Of a stretch of DNA of 64,000 nucleotides, positions 17,235 through 25,820 are shown in pieces. The DNA lies in contig CAMIMA010000001.1 in NCBI GenBank assembly GCA_946222675.1, positions 310,001 to 374,000 on the forward strand. The letters run 5' to 3'. Positions within the stretch are counted from its first letter, which is position 1. Every line of letters starts with the position of its first letter. This stretch comes from an uncultured Candidatus Saccharibacteria bacterium. GTDB taxonomy: Bacteria > Patescibacteriota > Saccharimonadia > Saccharimonadales > Saccharimonadaceae. The translations under genes were made by a program, and so were the position numbers. A model generated the notes under the pieces. The model worked only from the letters and a program-made list of their open reading frames with translations. It ran no database searches and was not told the DNA's origin.

Positions 17235-17898
17235 TAGTTCAGCAAAGCGATTAAACCGTTATCATTCAAAGGTATTGTACTGTCTCCGTCGCGGCGTTCA
17301 AGCGGTACTACTAAGGCCATTTTTGCGCCGTAATCTTACGGTAACAGTAAAGGGTGTTAGTCATTTAAAGCAGTTTAGTGATCCAGTGATTATGATGTCG
17401 AATCATCAGTCACACCTCGATGCGCTATTGATTATTGGTAGTTTGCCGCATCAAATTGCAGCACGTACAGCGGTTGGCGCGGCGACAGACAATTTCTTTC
17501 GTAATTGGCTGCAGAGTAAGCCAACGCGCATTCTGCTAAATACTTACCCAATCGACCGTGATAAATCGGGGCGGCATCAAGGTGTGTCGCGGCGGTTAAT
17601 TGATGAAAAGATTTCAATTTTGGTATTTCCTGAGGGAACTAGGACTCGTTCTGGTAATCTAGGAAAATTCCATACTGGCCTTGCGCGTATCGCATTGGAT
17701 ACCAACGTAAAAATCTTGCCAATTGCCATCAGTGGCGCATTTCAGGCGTGGCCGTATAGTAGTAAGCGGTGGCATAAAGGTAAGCCGCCGGTTGAAGTTA
17801 ATTTTTTGCCGATGATAAAGCCAAAAGACAATGAGACGCCACAGGAGTTGACCGAGCGAGTAAAAAGCGTGATTGCTAGCTCATTGGCTAAAAAGTAG
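17227..17898 (+). CDS. PlsC-like 1-acylglycerol-3-phosphate acyltransferase
   Basis: A 223-residue member of the PlsC/LPLAT family, which moves an acyl chain to lysophosphatidate at the membrane. The HX4D active-site motif is NHQSHLD (about 59-65), and FPEGTRTRSG (about 134-143) is the glycerophosphate-binding block. Two hydrophobic stretches could contact the membrane. It starts inside the 3' end of the SDR gene and forms a two-gene unit with it. A second, different family member lies at 35263-35919. Acyl donor (acyl-CoA, acyl-ACP or acyl-phosphate) cannot be deduced. Confidence 0.9.
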   Translation: MVDSSAKRLNRYHSKVLYCLRRGVQAVLLRPFLRRNLTVTVKGVSHLKQFSDPVIMMSNHQSHLDALLIIGSLPHQIAARTAVGAATDNFFRNWLQSKPTRILLNTYPIDRDKSGRHQGVSRRLIDEKISILVFPEGTRTRSGNLGKFHTGLARIALDTNVKILPIAISGAFQAWPYSSKRWHKGKPPVEVNFLPMIKPKDNETPQELTERVKSVIASSLAKK

Positions 17899-17989
17899 GA
17901 ATACGAATATTGCAAAAAGTATGATAAAATAAACATAGGCGTAAATTTATTTTGAGTTATATTAAAGATAATTAATTGCGGGGTAGGTA

Positions 17990-19126
17990 ATGCGAAACAA
18001 TCAACCAAATCAGACTAGTCAACCGAATCAAGTTAACAATGTGGTTTCTAATTCCATGTTTCCCTCTAACGGCATTGTGACTGGACAATTGCCGCCGCAG
18101 CAGGCTAATAGCATGGGGCAACAACAATCGGGCGTGCCACTCTCAAGTTATGGTGCAAATACGCCGCCTCAAGCGATGCCGCAGTATTATCAGCAAAATA
18201 TGCAGTATGGCATGCCGCAGTATGGTGTACCACAGGCTGGCCAGCCGAACGTAATGCCAAATGCGCCACTCTATAATGATGTGTACGGTACTTATAATCA
18301 ACAAGATAATACTAATACAACAAAAAAGAACGACCCACAGTTGTCGGTGCGCAATCTATTGATTGGTGGTTTAATTACATTTGCCTTAATTTTGGTGATT
18401 TTTGCAGTTATTGTGGTGCCGCCGCTGATGCGTCCAAGCAATAAGTCTTATAATGAGTCGGCGCAATCTATTGAATCTATTTCTAGTGTAATCAATAGTA
18501 CGGACCCAGCGAGTATTTTAAAGGGCTTTAATGAGTTCCAAAAAAATATTACAGACGAACAATTTACGCAGTCACGCAATGAGTTAACAACTTTTCGTAA
18601 TTCATTAAATACGGCTGTGGTATCGGCACAAGGTAGCTTGGCAATTAAGAAGGATGCTAATGCCAACAAGCAGCTGACGGATATAGTTAGTAAATATCAA
18701 GCATTCGACCAAGATCTAAGCGTGATATCAAATGTATATGACGCGCTATCGCCGGTATTATCAAATATTCGTTCGTTTAATGCCACAATAGCACAGCCAG
18801 CGGCTGATGATAAGGTTATTAATAAGCTTAATAACGACACGGATACAATTGCTAATAAGTTTTCAGGCTTTAATACATCCGACCATGACGTTGACTTGGC
18901 GTTCAACCAAGCTGCTCAGGCGTATAAAGATGTAGCTAGTGCAGCGAAGAAACGCTTTGCGAAAGCGCCAGATACGGCTGATGCGATGAACGTTGCGGAC
19001 AATAATATGAAAAAATTTGACTTACAGAAGCGGGGTATGATTGAGAAACTGGTGAAGCACCGCACCGATTTTAGTAAGGCATTACGCGACTTATCTGGCT
19101 ATCTGGAAGATAAAGCTGGCCACTAA
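17990..19126 (+). CDS. Membrane protein with Gln/Pro/Asn-rich N-terminus, function unknown
   Basis: A 378-residue single-pass protein. Residues 1-110 are low-complexity and rich in Gln, Asn, Pro, Met and Tyr (repeats such as QYGMPQYGVPQ), then comes one membrane segment (about 122-146) and an extracytoplasmic alpha-helical domain of about 230 residues without cysteine. An extended -10 (TGA TAAAAT, 17925-17930) and GGGGTAGG before the ATG indicate a leader of about 50 nt. The UDG gene starts on the base after its stop codon. No family recognised; a surface or scaffolding role is only a guess. Confidence 0.72.
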   Translation: MRNNQPNQTSQPNQVNNVVSNSMFPSNGIVTGQLPPQQANSMGQQQSGVPLSSYGANTPPQAMPQYYQQNMQYGMPQYGVPQAGQPNVMPNAPLYNDVYGTYNQQDNTNTTKKNDPQLSVRNLLIGGLITFALILVIFAVIVVPPLMRPSNKSYNESAQSIESISSVINSTDPASILKGFNEFQKNITDEQFTQSRNELTTFRNSLNTAVVSAQGSLAIKKDANANKQLTDIVSKYQAFDQDLSVISNVYDALSPVLSNIRSFNATIAQPAADDKVINKLNNDTDTIANKFSGFNTSDHDVDLAFNQAAQAYKDVASAAKKRFAKAPDTADAMNVADNNMKKFDLQKRGMIEKLVKHRTDFSKALRDLSGYLEDKAGH

Positions 19127-19693
19127 ATGAATAAATCTAGCGAATTGGCGAAACTGGCGCAAGAAATAGTAAGTCGGGATGTGTGTCACGATTTGGCTAC
19201 TCAGGCTACCCAGCTAGTAATGGGTTATGGCAACTCAAACGCTAAGTTAGTGCTAATTGGCGAGGCTCCTGGCGCACATGAAGATCGAGAGGGGCGCCCG
19301 TTTATTGGTGCTGCCGGTAAGCTACTAGATAAAATGTTAGCTGACAGTGGGCTAGCGCGAGATGATATTTATATTACAAATATTGTAAAGTACCGTCCAC
19401 CAGAGAATCGCGACCCATTGCCGCGCGAGAAGGCAGAATTCTGGCCATATTTGTTGCGGGAGTTGGAAATTGTTAACCCTGAGGTGATCGCGCCAATGGG
19501 GCGGCACGCGATGACGTATTTTTTGCCAGATGCTAGTATATCTAAAGCGCACGGTCAGTCGTTTATATATGATAAATGGAAGGTAATGCCACTATATCAC
19601 CCTGCTGCTGCTTTGTATAACGGTTCACTGCGCCAGACGCTGTTCAGCGATTTTAATAATTTAGCGCAGCAGTTCAAACTATTAGATTCATAA
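19127..19693 (+). CDS. Uracil-DNA glycosylase family 4-like, lacking Fe-S cysteines
   Basis: A 188-residue DNA repair glycosylase of the family 4/5 superfamily. Motif A is GEAPGAHEDREGRPFIG (about 45-61), the central YITNIVKYRPPENR is conserved, and motif B is YHPAAALYN near 157. Family 4 enzymes normally hold a 4Fe-4S cluster through four cysteines (CxxC near the N-terminus, VKCRPP, and one about 15 residues later). Here only the N-terminal Cys20 remains; VKC is VKY and the last position is in EFWPYL. Activity without a cluster is uncertain but the catalytic motifs are intact. It directly follows the membrane protein gene with no gap. Confidence 0.88.
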   Translation: MNKSSELAKLAQEIVSRDVCHDLATQATQLVMGYGNSNAKLVLIGEAPGAHEDREGRPFIGAAGKLLDKMLADSGLARDDIYITNIVKYRPPENRDPLPREKAEFWPYLLRELEIVNPEVIAPMGRHAMTYFLPDASISKAHGQSFIYDKWKVMPLYHPAAALYNGSLRQTLFSDFNNLAQQFKLLDS

Positions 19694-19716
19694 GCATTAT
19701 GTAGTATAATAATAAC

Positions 19717-20979
19717 ATGAAGTTATTCTCACGCAACGGGAGTGATAATCAATATCTGGCAGCACTAGATATTGGTACTGAGTTTACTAAAGTATTGATT
19801 GCTGAGTTTATCGATGATGACTCAAATGATTTGCGCGTAATAGGTGTTGGTCGTGCGCGCCAGGAGTTTGGCAATATGACCGGTGGCGCAATTTCAGATA
19901 TTACCGGTGTGATTAAGAGCTGTGAATCTGCATTGATGAAGGCGGAAGATCAAGCGGGTGTGCGTGCGCGTAATGTTGTAATCGGGATAGCAGGCGAATT
20001 TGTTAAGGGCATTACGTCGACAATCCGTTATCGCCGCCCACGGCCCGACCGTGAGCTAGACTCGGCGGAGATGAGTCTAATTATTAATAAAATACAAGAG
20101 CGTGCCGCCGTTAAGGCACAGCAACAAATTGGTATTGAGACTGGCACTCCTGACGTTGACGTTAAACTAGTGAATTCAGCAATTGTAAGTATTCATATTG
20201 ATGGCTATAAAGTATCTAATCCGCTAGGCTTTACTGGAAAGGATGTTGCTATTCAGATTTATACAGCATTCGCGCCAGCGATGCATATTAGTGCGCTTGG
20301 GCGGACCGCGGATAGTTTGGATTTAGAGTTATTGGCTGTCGCTGCAGAGCCATTTGCCGTGGCACGAGCGGTTTTGGGTAATGAGTCTGATCAAAACTAC
20401 ACAGCTATTCTATGTGATATTGGTGGTGGTAGTACTGACATTGCCGTTGTGAATGACGGCGGGGTGGAGGGAACACGCATGTTTGGCGTTGCTGGCCGTT
20501 CATTCACTAAGACAATTAGCCATGATTTAGGCATTAGTTATGAAGCTGCTGAAAAATTAAAGGTAAATTTATCGAATGATAATATAAAGCAGAAGGTTAG
20601 AGATGCGATTGACTCTGCGGTTGATAAAACAACAACTGTTTGGCTATCTGGAGTGCAGATTGCATTAGATGAATTTGATACATTAGACCATTTACCGACT
20701 AAGTTTTTGCTCTGTGGTGGTGGTGCTTCACTAGAGGGGTTAGCTGATAGCTTAGAGACGACTGATTGGTATAAGGAGTTGCCATTTGTGCGCCGTCCAC
20801 AGGTTCAACATATCGGGCCTGATGATGTAATTGGCATTAGTGATGCTACTGGTGACGTGCAAGGGTGTGATTTTATAACAGCTTTGGGGCTATTGCGCGT
20901 TGGATATGATACAATAAAGACAACCGATAATAGCGATAAAGGTATTAAGGGTAGGTTAGACCGCATTTTGCGGATTTAG
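19717..20979 (+). CDS. FtsA-like actin-fold ATPase with SHS2 domain
   Basis: A 420-residue actin-like protein. ALDIGTEFTKVLIAE (about 14-28) is the phosphate 1 loop, an SHS2-type insert follows (NVVIGIAGEFVKGITS, about 87-102), phosphate 2 is CDIGGGSTDIAVV (about 233-245), and CGGGASLEGL is the adenosine loop. The C-terminus IKGRLDRILRI is a short amphipathic helix like the membrane-targeting tail of FtsA. These features favour FtsA, which tethers FtsZ to the membrane; the PilM family of type IV pili shares the fold and is the alternative. TATAAT (19705-19710) lies 6 nt before the ATG. It precedes the large bitopic protein by 9 nt. Confidence 0.82.
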   Translation: MKLFSRNGSDNQYLAALDIGTEFTKVLIAEFIDDDSNDLRVIGVGRARQEFGNMTGGAISDITGVIKSCESALMKAEDQAGVRARNVVIGIAGEFVKGITSTIRYRRPRPDRELDSAEMSLIINKIQERAAVKAQQQIGIETGTPDVDVKLVNSAIVSIHIDGYKVSNPLGFTGKDVAIQIYTAFAPAMHISALGRTADSLDLELLAVAAEPFAVARAVLGNESDQNYTAILCDIGGGSTDIAVVNDGGVEGTRMFGVAGRSFTKTISHDLGISYEAAEKLKVNLSNDNIKQKVRDAIDSAVDKTTTVWLSGVQIALDEFDTLDHLPTKFLLCGGGASLEGLADSLETTDWYKELPFVRRPQVQHIGPDDVIGISDATGDVQGCDFITALGLLRVGYDTIKTTDNSDKGIKGRLDRILRI

Positions 20980-20988
20980 GAGGTTGCA

Positions 20989-22935
20989 ATGGCCAAATTG
21001 GATACAATATCGAGTGAAAATAGTAACATAAAAGTTAGGCGTAATATAAGATCTAATGAATCTGAAGCTAGTAGTATTCGTCGTGCGACAGACACTAAGG
21101 ATACTTATAAGAACAAACAAAGTGTCGCGACGAAAAATAAAGAAGATCTCTCCATTGAAGACAACGAGTCGGATAATGTTGAGATAAGTAAAAAAGTTGA
21201 ATCATACGAATCGCACAAGGAGGCATCTACTTTGCGCGGTCGTGATACTGTGTATGTTGATAGCGATGATGATGTGACATCTCTGATTGAGCGTGTAGTA
21301 GCATCAGGACAATCAGTGGTAGCTTTGGTGCCGAGTGCGAAACGCGGTGTACTAAATAGCTTAGTGAACTTAAAGCTGATTCGTCGTGCTGCTGAGCGGG
21401 CGCATAAAAAAATTACCGTAGTGACCACAGAGTCTGCACTAATTAGTATGGCCTCGAGTCTAAATATTCCAGTTGCAAAGAGTGTCAATGCACAATCTGT
21501 ATTGCGTAGTAGACGGGACGATGCGAGTGATGATAATGAAGAAGTTATTGACGGCAACGACATTGCAGTTGGCGAACTTGACGATATGGCGAGATCTGTG
21601 GATGATATTCCGGAAGACAAAGAAATCAGCGCGGCAGTGGCATCGATTGAAGCTGACGATAAACACCGTAATGATTTAGATGCTGATGGCGTCAACGATG
21701 ATGAAGAGCAGACTCAGCGCGATAGCGTAAAATCTCGACATACTCGCACTAAAGTGCCTAATTTTGGAGTATTTCGGGTCAAACTTATTGGCAGCATTAT
21801 GGTAATCGTCGGGCTTGGTATATTTGTTGCGTGGGCTGTTGTATTTGCACCGCATACCGATATTATTATTAAAGCCAAAACTATACCAAAAGATATTGTG
21901 GCTAATTTGAGTTTAATTCCTGATGGCAAGGCGGATGTTAGTCGCAATATATTGCCAGCCGTAGTTAAGACTATTAAATCAACTAGCTCGATTCAGTTTG
22001 ATGCAACTGGCACGCGCGACCAAGGTGATAAAGCCACCGGTAATATTACGATTTGTAATAAGAAGCCAATTATGTTAAGTCTCACTAGTTTACAGCAAAA
22101 TGTTGTGAGTATTAAGGCTGGAACGCAACTACGTAGTACTAGCGGGAAAATTTATACCTTAGATGCCTCTACGACAGTAAAGGGATATAGTATTGGCAAT
22201 GGTGCTGATGTGAAGCAAAATTGTGTATCGGCTAAAGCTACAGCATCTAATATTGGTGACGATTTTAACATTTCCGATAGTACCAAACTATCAATTTCTG
22301 GCTATGGGGCAGACCTCGTTACTGCGGTAGCGCCTAATGGTTTCTCTGGTGGTACGCGCAAGACAGTTAAGGTGGTGACGCGCCAGGATGTTGATGGTGC
22401 ATTGGCGAAGTTGAAGGAGCAGGATAAATCAGATGAATCAAAGCATAAACTAGAAGAACAATTAGTGGGTGAAACAATCATTGCCGATAGCTTTACACAA
22501 CAGACTAGCAGTCCTAAAGCTAGTCCAGTGATCGACCAGATTTCTAACGACGGCAAGGCTAATTTGACTGTGGAGATTACGTATAGCTTATTGGCGGTTC
22601 GTACAACTGACCTAAAGGCGCTACTAGATGCTAAATTATCACCAACCAGCAGCCAACAGATTTATGATGATGGCTTAGCGAAGTTAGCATTTAAACGGTT
22701 TAAAGCTGAGCGTCGTGGCTATACAGTTGCTGCTAGTACAGTTGGCTACGTTGGTTCAATAATTAAGGAGGATGACGTAAAGCAGAAGGCTGTTGGCAAA
22801 AAGCAGGCTGAAATTAAACAAGAATTAATGAAGATTCCTGGGGTGCAGGATGTGACAGTGAAGATGTCGCCGTTCTGGGTGTCAACCCCAAGTTCAGCCG
22901 ATAAAGTAGGAGTTAAGTTCTCGATTAATCAGTGA
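20989..22935 (+). CDS. Large bitopic membrane protein, baseplate J-like C-terminal region
   Basis: A 648-residue protein. A disordered, charged N-terminus (1-80) leads into a cytoplasmic alpha/beta region of Rossmann-like pattern (about 85-165, DDDVTSLIERVVASGQSVVAL and LIRRAAERAHKKITVVTT), an acidic linker, one membrane segment (about 264-286) and a 360-residue extracytoplasmic part with beta-rich repeats. I recognise this arrangement from CPR genomes, where such proteins are often annotated as baseplate J-like; that label is from memory and moderate in certainty. GGAGG lies 6 nt before the ATG, and it is co-transcribed with the FtsA-like gene, ruvX and mltG. A link between the division ATPase and the cell surface is inference. 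Confidence 0.7.
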   Translation: MAKLDTISSENSNIKVRRNIRSNESEASSIRRATDTKDTYKNKQSVATKNKEDLSIEDNESDNVEISKKVESYESHKEASTLRGRDTVYVDSDDDVTSLIERVVASGQSVVALVPSAKRGVLNSLVNLKLIRRAAERAHKKITVVTTESALISMASSLNIPVAKSVNAQSVLRSRRDDASDDNEEVIDGNDIAVGELDDMARSVDDIPEDKEISAAVASIEADDKHRNDLDADGVNDDEEQTQRDSVKSRHTRTKVPNFGVFRVKLIGSIMVIVGLGIFVAWAVVFAPHTDIIIKAKTIPKDIVANLSLIPDGKADVSRNILPAVVKTIKSTSSIQFDATGTRDQGDKATGNITICNKKPIMLSLTSLQQNVVSIKAGTQLRSTSGKIYTLDASTTVKGYSIGNGADVKQNCVSAKATASNIGDDFNISDSTKLSISGYGADLVTAVAPNGFSGGTRKTVKVVTRQDVDGALAKLKEQDKSDESKHKLEEQLVGETIIADSFTQQTSSPKASPVIDQISNDGKANLTVEITYSLLAVRTTDLKALLDAKLSPTSSQQIYDDGLAKLAFKRFKAERRGYTVAASTVGYVGSIIKEDDVKQKAVGKKQAEIKQELMKIPGVQDVTVKMSPFWVSTPSSADKVGVKFSINQ

Positions 22936-23375
22936 TGCGACGGGTAATTATTGGGATAGATTACGGCGATAAGCATATTGGTTTGGCGCGTGGCGATACG
23001 GACGTTAAGCTGGCGAGCGAGCTAGGGTTGCTGATTAATACTGGTGATGATAATGTTTGGATGCAAATATTAAATATTATTAAGTCAGAACACGCCGATA
23101 TCGTAGTAGTTGGGCTGCCACGTGATAATGAAGGCGCTGAGACTAGCCAAACTGCCAAATGTAAGCAGTTTGCTAATGATTTGAGACAGTATTTGATGGA
23201 TAACGATCTAAAGGTTGATGTGTTTATGCAGGATGAAAGCTTAACTTCAGTTAAAGCCGAACAACAACTGCGTAGAGAGCGACATTTTGATCCAATTATG
23301 TTGCGTAATGGTAAATTAGATATTAGAGCGGCAGTAATAATATTGTCAGACTATCTTGAGGGGTATCATGAGTAA
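22935..23375 (+). CDS. ruvX: RuvX/YqgF Holliday junction resolvase-like protein
   Basis: A 146-residue RNase H-fold protein of the YqgF family, linked to pre-16S rRNA 5' maturation and Holliday junction cleavage. GIDYGDKHIGLARGD contains the first catalytic Asp, VVVGLPRDNEGAET the second block, and DESLTSVKAEQQL the third. The ATG at 22935 shares its A with the TGA of the previous gene (TGATG coupling); a GTG one codon upstream is possible. It overlaps mltG by 8 nt. Confidence 0.92.
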   Translation: MRRVIIGIDYGDKHIGLARGDTDVKLASELGLLINTGDDNVWMQILNIIKSEHADIVVVGLPRDNEGAETSQTAKCKQFANDLRQYLMDNDLKVDVFMQDESLTSVKAEQQLRRERHFDPIMLRNGKLDIRAAVIILSDYLEGYHE

Positions 23376-24552
23376 AGCGGCACATAACGTGAATCGTCGA
23401 CCATCAGTAGAGATTGCGCGCGACTATGTTGAACTAGACTTCAAGGCGGTAATTGATGCAGACCGACTAAAATCTATGACTCCAGAGGAGCGTAAAGCTG
23501 CTGAATTAGCTGCTAAGCGAGCAGCGCGGAAGCAGCTTAACCCGAAGTGTTGGCGTGCGCTGCGTATTGCATTATGTGTCATAGTTGTGCTGGTGATGGT
23601 TTGTGGCACTGTGACTACTTGGTGGAATGTTTCCACTTCCGCAGCTGATGCGAAAGATATTACCGTGCGACAGTTTGTAGTCGATAAAGGATCTTCTAGT
23701 ATGTCGGTCGCTACCGCGTTGCAACGTGCTGGTTTTATTCGCAATGCTATAGCATTTTGTATTTACGTTAAGTTATACGGTGGAAATGTGCAGGCCGGTA
23801 CGCATATGCTAAGCCCGAGTTTTACGTTAGCTAAGATTGCGCAGACTTTGGCGTCGTCAACTGGCACGGAAATTAATATTCAGATACCACCGGGACTGAC
23901 ATTAGATAAGCTGAAGGATAATTTTAAGAAGTATGATTATACTGAGCAAGATGTTACGGCGGCATTTAGTAAAAAATATGATAATCCAATATTAGCTGAT
24001 CTACCAAAGGGCGCATCGTTAGAGGGCTATTTGTATCCTGATACTTACCGCGTGCGCGCTGGTGATAAACTAGATGTGGTAATCAATAAGGCCCTAAGCC
24101 AATTCTATAAGGCAGCTAAAAGCAATGGTATATTGGATGGATTCAAGAAGCATGGATTAAATATCCATAAGGGTATTACATTAGCTTCGATTGTTACTAA
24201 AGAAGTCAAAAATCCGGGCGATCAAAAAAAGGTGGCAGGAGTGTTCTATAATCGTTTGACTCAAGGATATAATCTGGGTTCTGATGTGACATTTAAGTAC
24301 GCCTATGCACAAGGTTTATGCAATACTAATAGTCCAAAATGTGATTCGGCCTATAATACGCGAATTAATAAGGGCTTACCACCGGGACCAATTGCTAACC
24401 CGTCGCTCAGCGCACTGAAGGCGGTAGCTAATCCAGATAGCATGACAGCAATGTATTTTGTAGCAGGCGATGATGGTAAGACGTATTTTTCAGATACATT
24501 AGACCAGCACAATAAGGCAATTGCGGCGCATTGTACCGAACTTTGTAAATAG
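23368..24552 (+). CDS. mltG: Endolytic murein transglycosylase MltG
   Basis: A 394-residue YceG-like lytic transglycosylase that cuts nascent peptidoglycan and sets strand length. A cytoplasmic basic N-terminus precedes a membrane segment (about 58-82); a LysM-like region follows, then EGYLYPDTYRV and LASIVTKEVKNPGDQKKVAGVFYNRL, which holds the catalytic glutamate, and the substrate segment near GLPPGPIANPSL. ATG 23368 is chosen because GAGGGG precedes it by 4-5 nt and it overlaps the ruvX stop (ATGAGTAA). The gene pairing ruvX-mltG is common in bacteria. Confidence 0.93.
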   Translation: MSKAAHNVNRRPSVEIARDYVELDFKAVIDADRLKSMTPEERKAAELAAKRAARKQLNPKCWRALRIALCVIVVLVMVCGTVTTWWNVSTSAADAKDITVRQFVVDKGSSSMSVATALQRAGFIRNAIAFCIYVKLYGGNVQAGTHMLSPSFTLAKIAQTLASSTGTEINIQIPPGLTLDKLKDNFKKYDYTEQDVTAAFSKKYDNPILADLPKGASLEGYLYPDTYRVRAGDKLDVVINKALSQFYKAAKSNGILDGFKKHGLNIHKGITLASIVTKEVKNPGDQKKVAGVFYNRLTQGYNLGSDVTFKYAYAQGLCNTNSPKCDSAYNTRINKGLPPGPIANPSLSALKAVANPDSMTAMYFVAGDDGKTYFSDTLDQHNKAIAAHCTELCK

Positions 24553-24560
24553 CGTTTAAG

Positions 24561-24590
24561 TTGACACTAGCGTTTTTAATGTGCTATTAT
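24561..24590 (+). promoter_or_regulatory. Promoter of the LysM-CHAP gene
   Basis: TTGACA (24561-24566), 18 nt, TATTAT (24585-24590) with an extended TGC. The inferred start leaves a leader of about 14 nt without a clear ribosome-binding site. Confidence 0.75.
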
Positions 24591-24610
24591 AAAAGCAATT
24601 AGATAGAGTT

Positions 24611-25780
24611 ATGAAGGATAACCACAATTTGATGAAGCATCTTGCGGGTGCATTTAAGCGAGATAAAAAGCGTGGCAATCACAAGATAAATTTCTATGTT
24701 TACGCGCCGATTTTCTTGTTATTTGTAGCGATTTTGAGTATGAGCTATAGTTCGGCGGATGCTACTGTGGTTAGTTTACCGGCTACCACGGCGACAGTTG
24801 GTGTTAATGGAATGCAGGGACAGAATGCTGATATAGCGAATGTCAATACAGGATTGTCGGCGGCTAATAATCCAAGCAAGGTTATTAATAAACCAATTAC
24901 GAAGACGGCCAATGATGTAAAGGTAGTAAATGTAGCAAGTGATGTTGCGACATTATCTAATTTGTCGTCTACAAACAGCGTGACATCTAATGCTGAATCA
25001 ATTAATACTCTAGCGGCCTTGGCGCAGGCGGAGGTTGGACTAGCAAACAAACGACAGAATGCCAGTATGTCTCATCTTGCCAAAGCGCTTAGTAGTTATC
25101 GAGTTAAAAAAGGTGATAATGTTCCGCTGGTAGCTGAGAAATTTGGCATCTCGCCAGATACTTTGCGGAAGGCGAATAACATTAATGGTGATGCATTAGT
25201 GCCCGGTAGCGTAATTACGGCTCCTGGTTATGATGGTGTTGTGTATACAGTGCAGTCTGGCGACAGCCTAGAGGGTATAGGAGGTCGTTATCAAGTAAAT
25301 CCGAGTGATATTTTGGCTATTAATGACATTGACCAGTCTGGTGTTAAGGATGGTGTACGGTTACTATTGCCTGATTCAGCAGGTCTCACTTTGATGATTG
25401 CTAATGGCGGCGCGGGTAATTCGCGAGCATTTATTCCGCGTGTCCGGATTGTGTCGGGTAACAACTATGCTTATGGCTATTGTACTTGGTATGCCTATAA
25501 TCGTCGCCGTGAACTTGGTTTACCAGTGGCTGGTGGCTGGGGTAATGCCAATACTTGGGACACCCGTGCCACAATGAGTGGATACACGGTTGATCGCCAT
25601 CCTGAACCAGGAGCAATCTTCCAAACTAAAGCTGGCCCTTATGGACATGTTGGTATTGTAGAGCGCGTTAACCCTGATGGCTCAATCTTTATTTCAGAGA
25701 TGAATTATTCTGGTTGGAATCGGCGTTCAACTCGAACCATTTCTGGTTCAGCATTAAATGGATTGCGCTTTATCCACTAA
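24611..25780 (+). CDS. Secreted LysM-CHAP peptidoglycan hydrolase
   Basis: A 389-residue cell-wall enzyme. A basic N-terminus and one membrane segment (about 27-48) act as signal anchor; a Ser/Asn/Val-rich spacer follows. Two LysM repeats (about 157-203, YRVKKGDNVPLVAEKFGIS; about 213-257, YTVQSGDSLEGIGGRYQVN) bind peptidoglycan. The C-terminal CHAP domain has catalytic Cys in YGYCTWYAYNRR (about 291) and His in YGHVGIVERV (about 345). CHAP domains act as amidases or endopeptidases. In a host-associated epibiont such an enzyme could act on its own or host wall; the choice is not visible in the sequence. Confidence 0.92.
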   Translation: MKDNHNLMKHLAGAFKRDKKRGNHKINFYVYAPIFLLFVAILSMSYSSADATVVSLPATTATVGVNGMQGQNADIANVNTGLSAANNPSKVINKPITKTANDVKVVNVASDVATLSNLSSTNSVTSNAESINTLAALAQAEVGLANKRQNASMSHLAKALSSYRVKKGDNVPLVAEKFGISPDTLRKANNINGDALVPGSVITAPGYDGVVYTVQSGDSLEGIGGRYQVNPSDILAINDIDQSGVKDGVRLLLPDSAGLTLMIANGGAGNSRAFIPRVRIVSGNNYAYGYCTWYAYNRRRELGLPVAGGWGNANTWDTRATMSGYTVDRHPEPGAIFQTKAGPYGHVGIVERVNPDGSIFISEMNYSGWNRRSTRTISGSALNGLRFIH

Positions 25781-25820
25781 TTTACGGTTTTAGAGCATAT
25801 GCGCTAAAATGGTAATAGGT

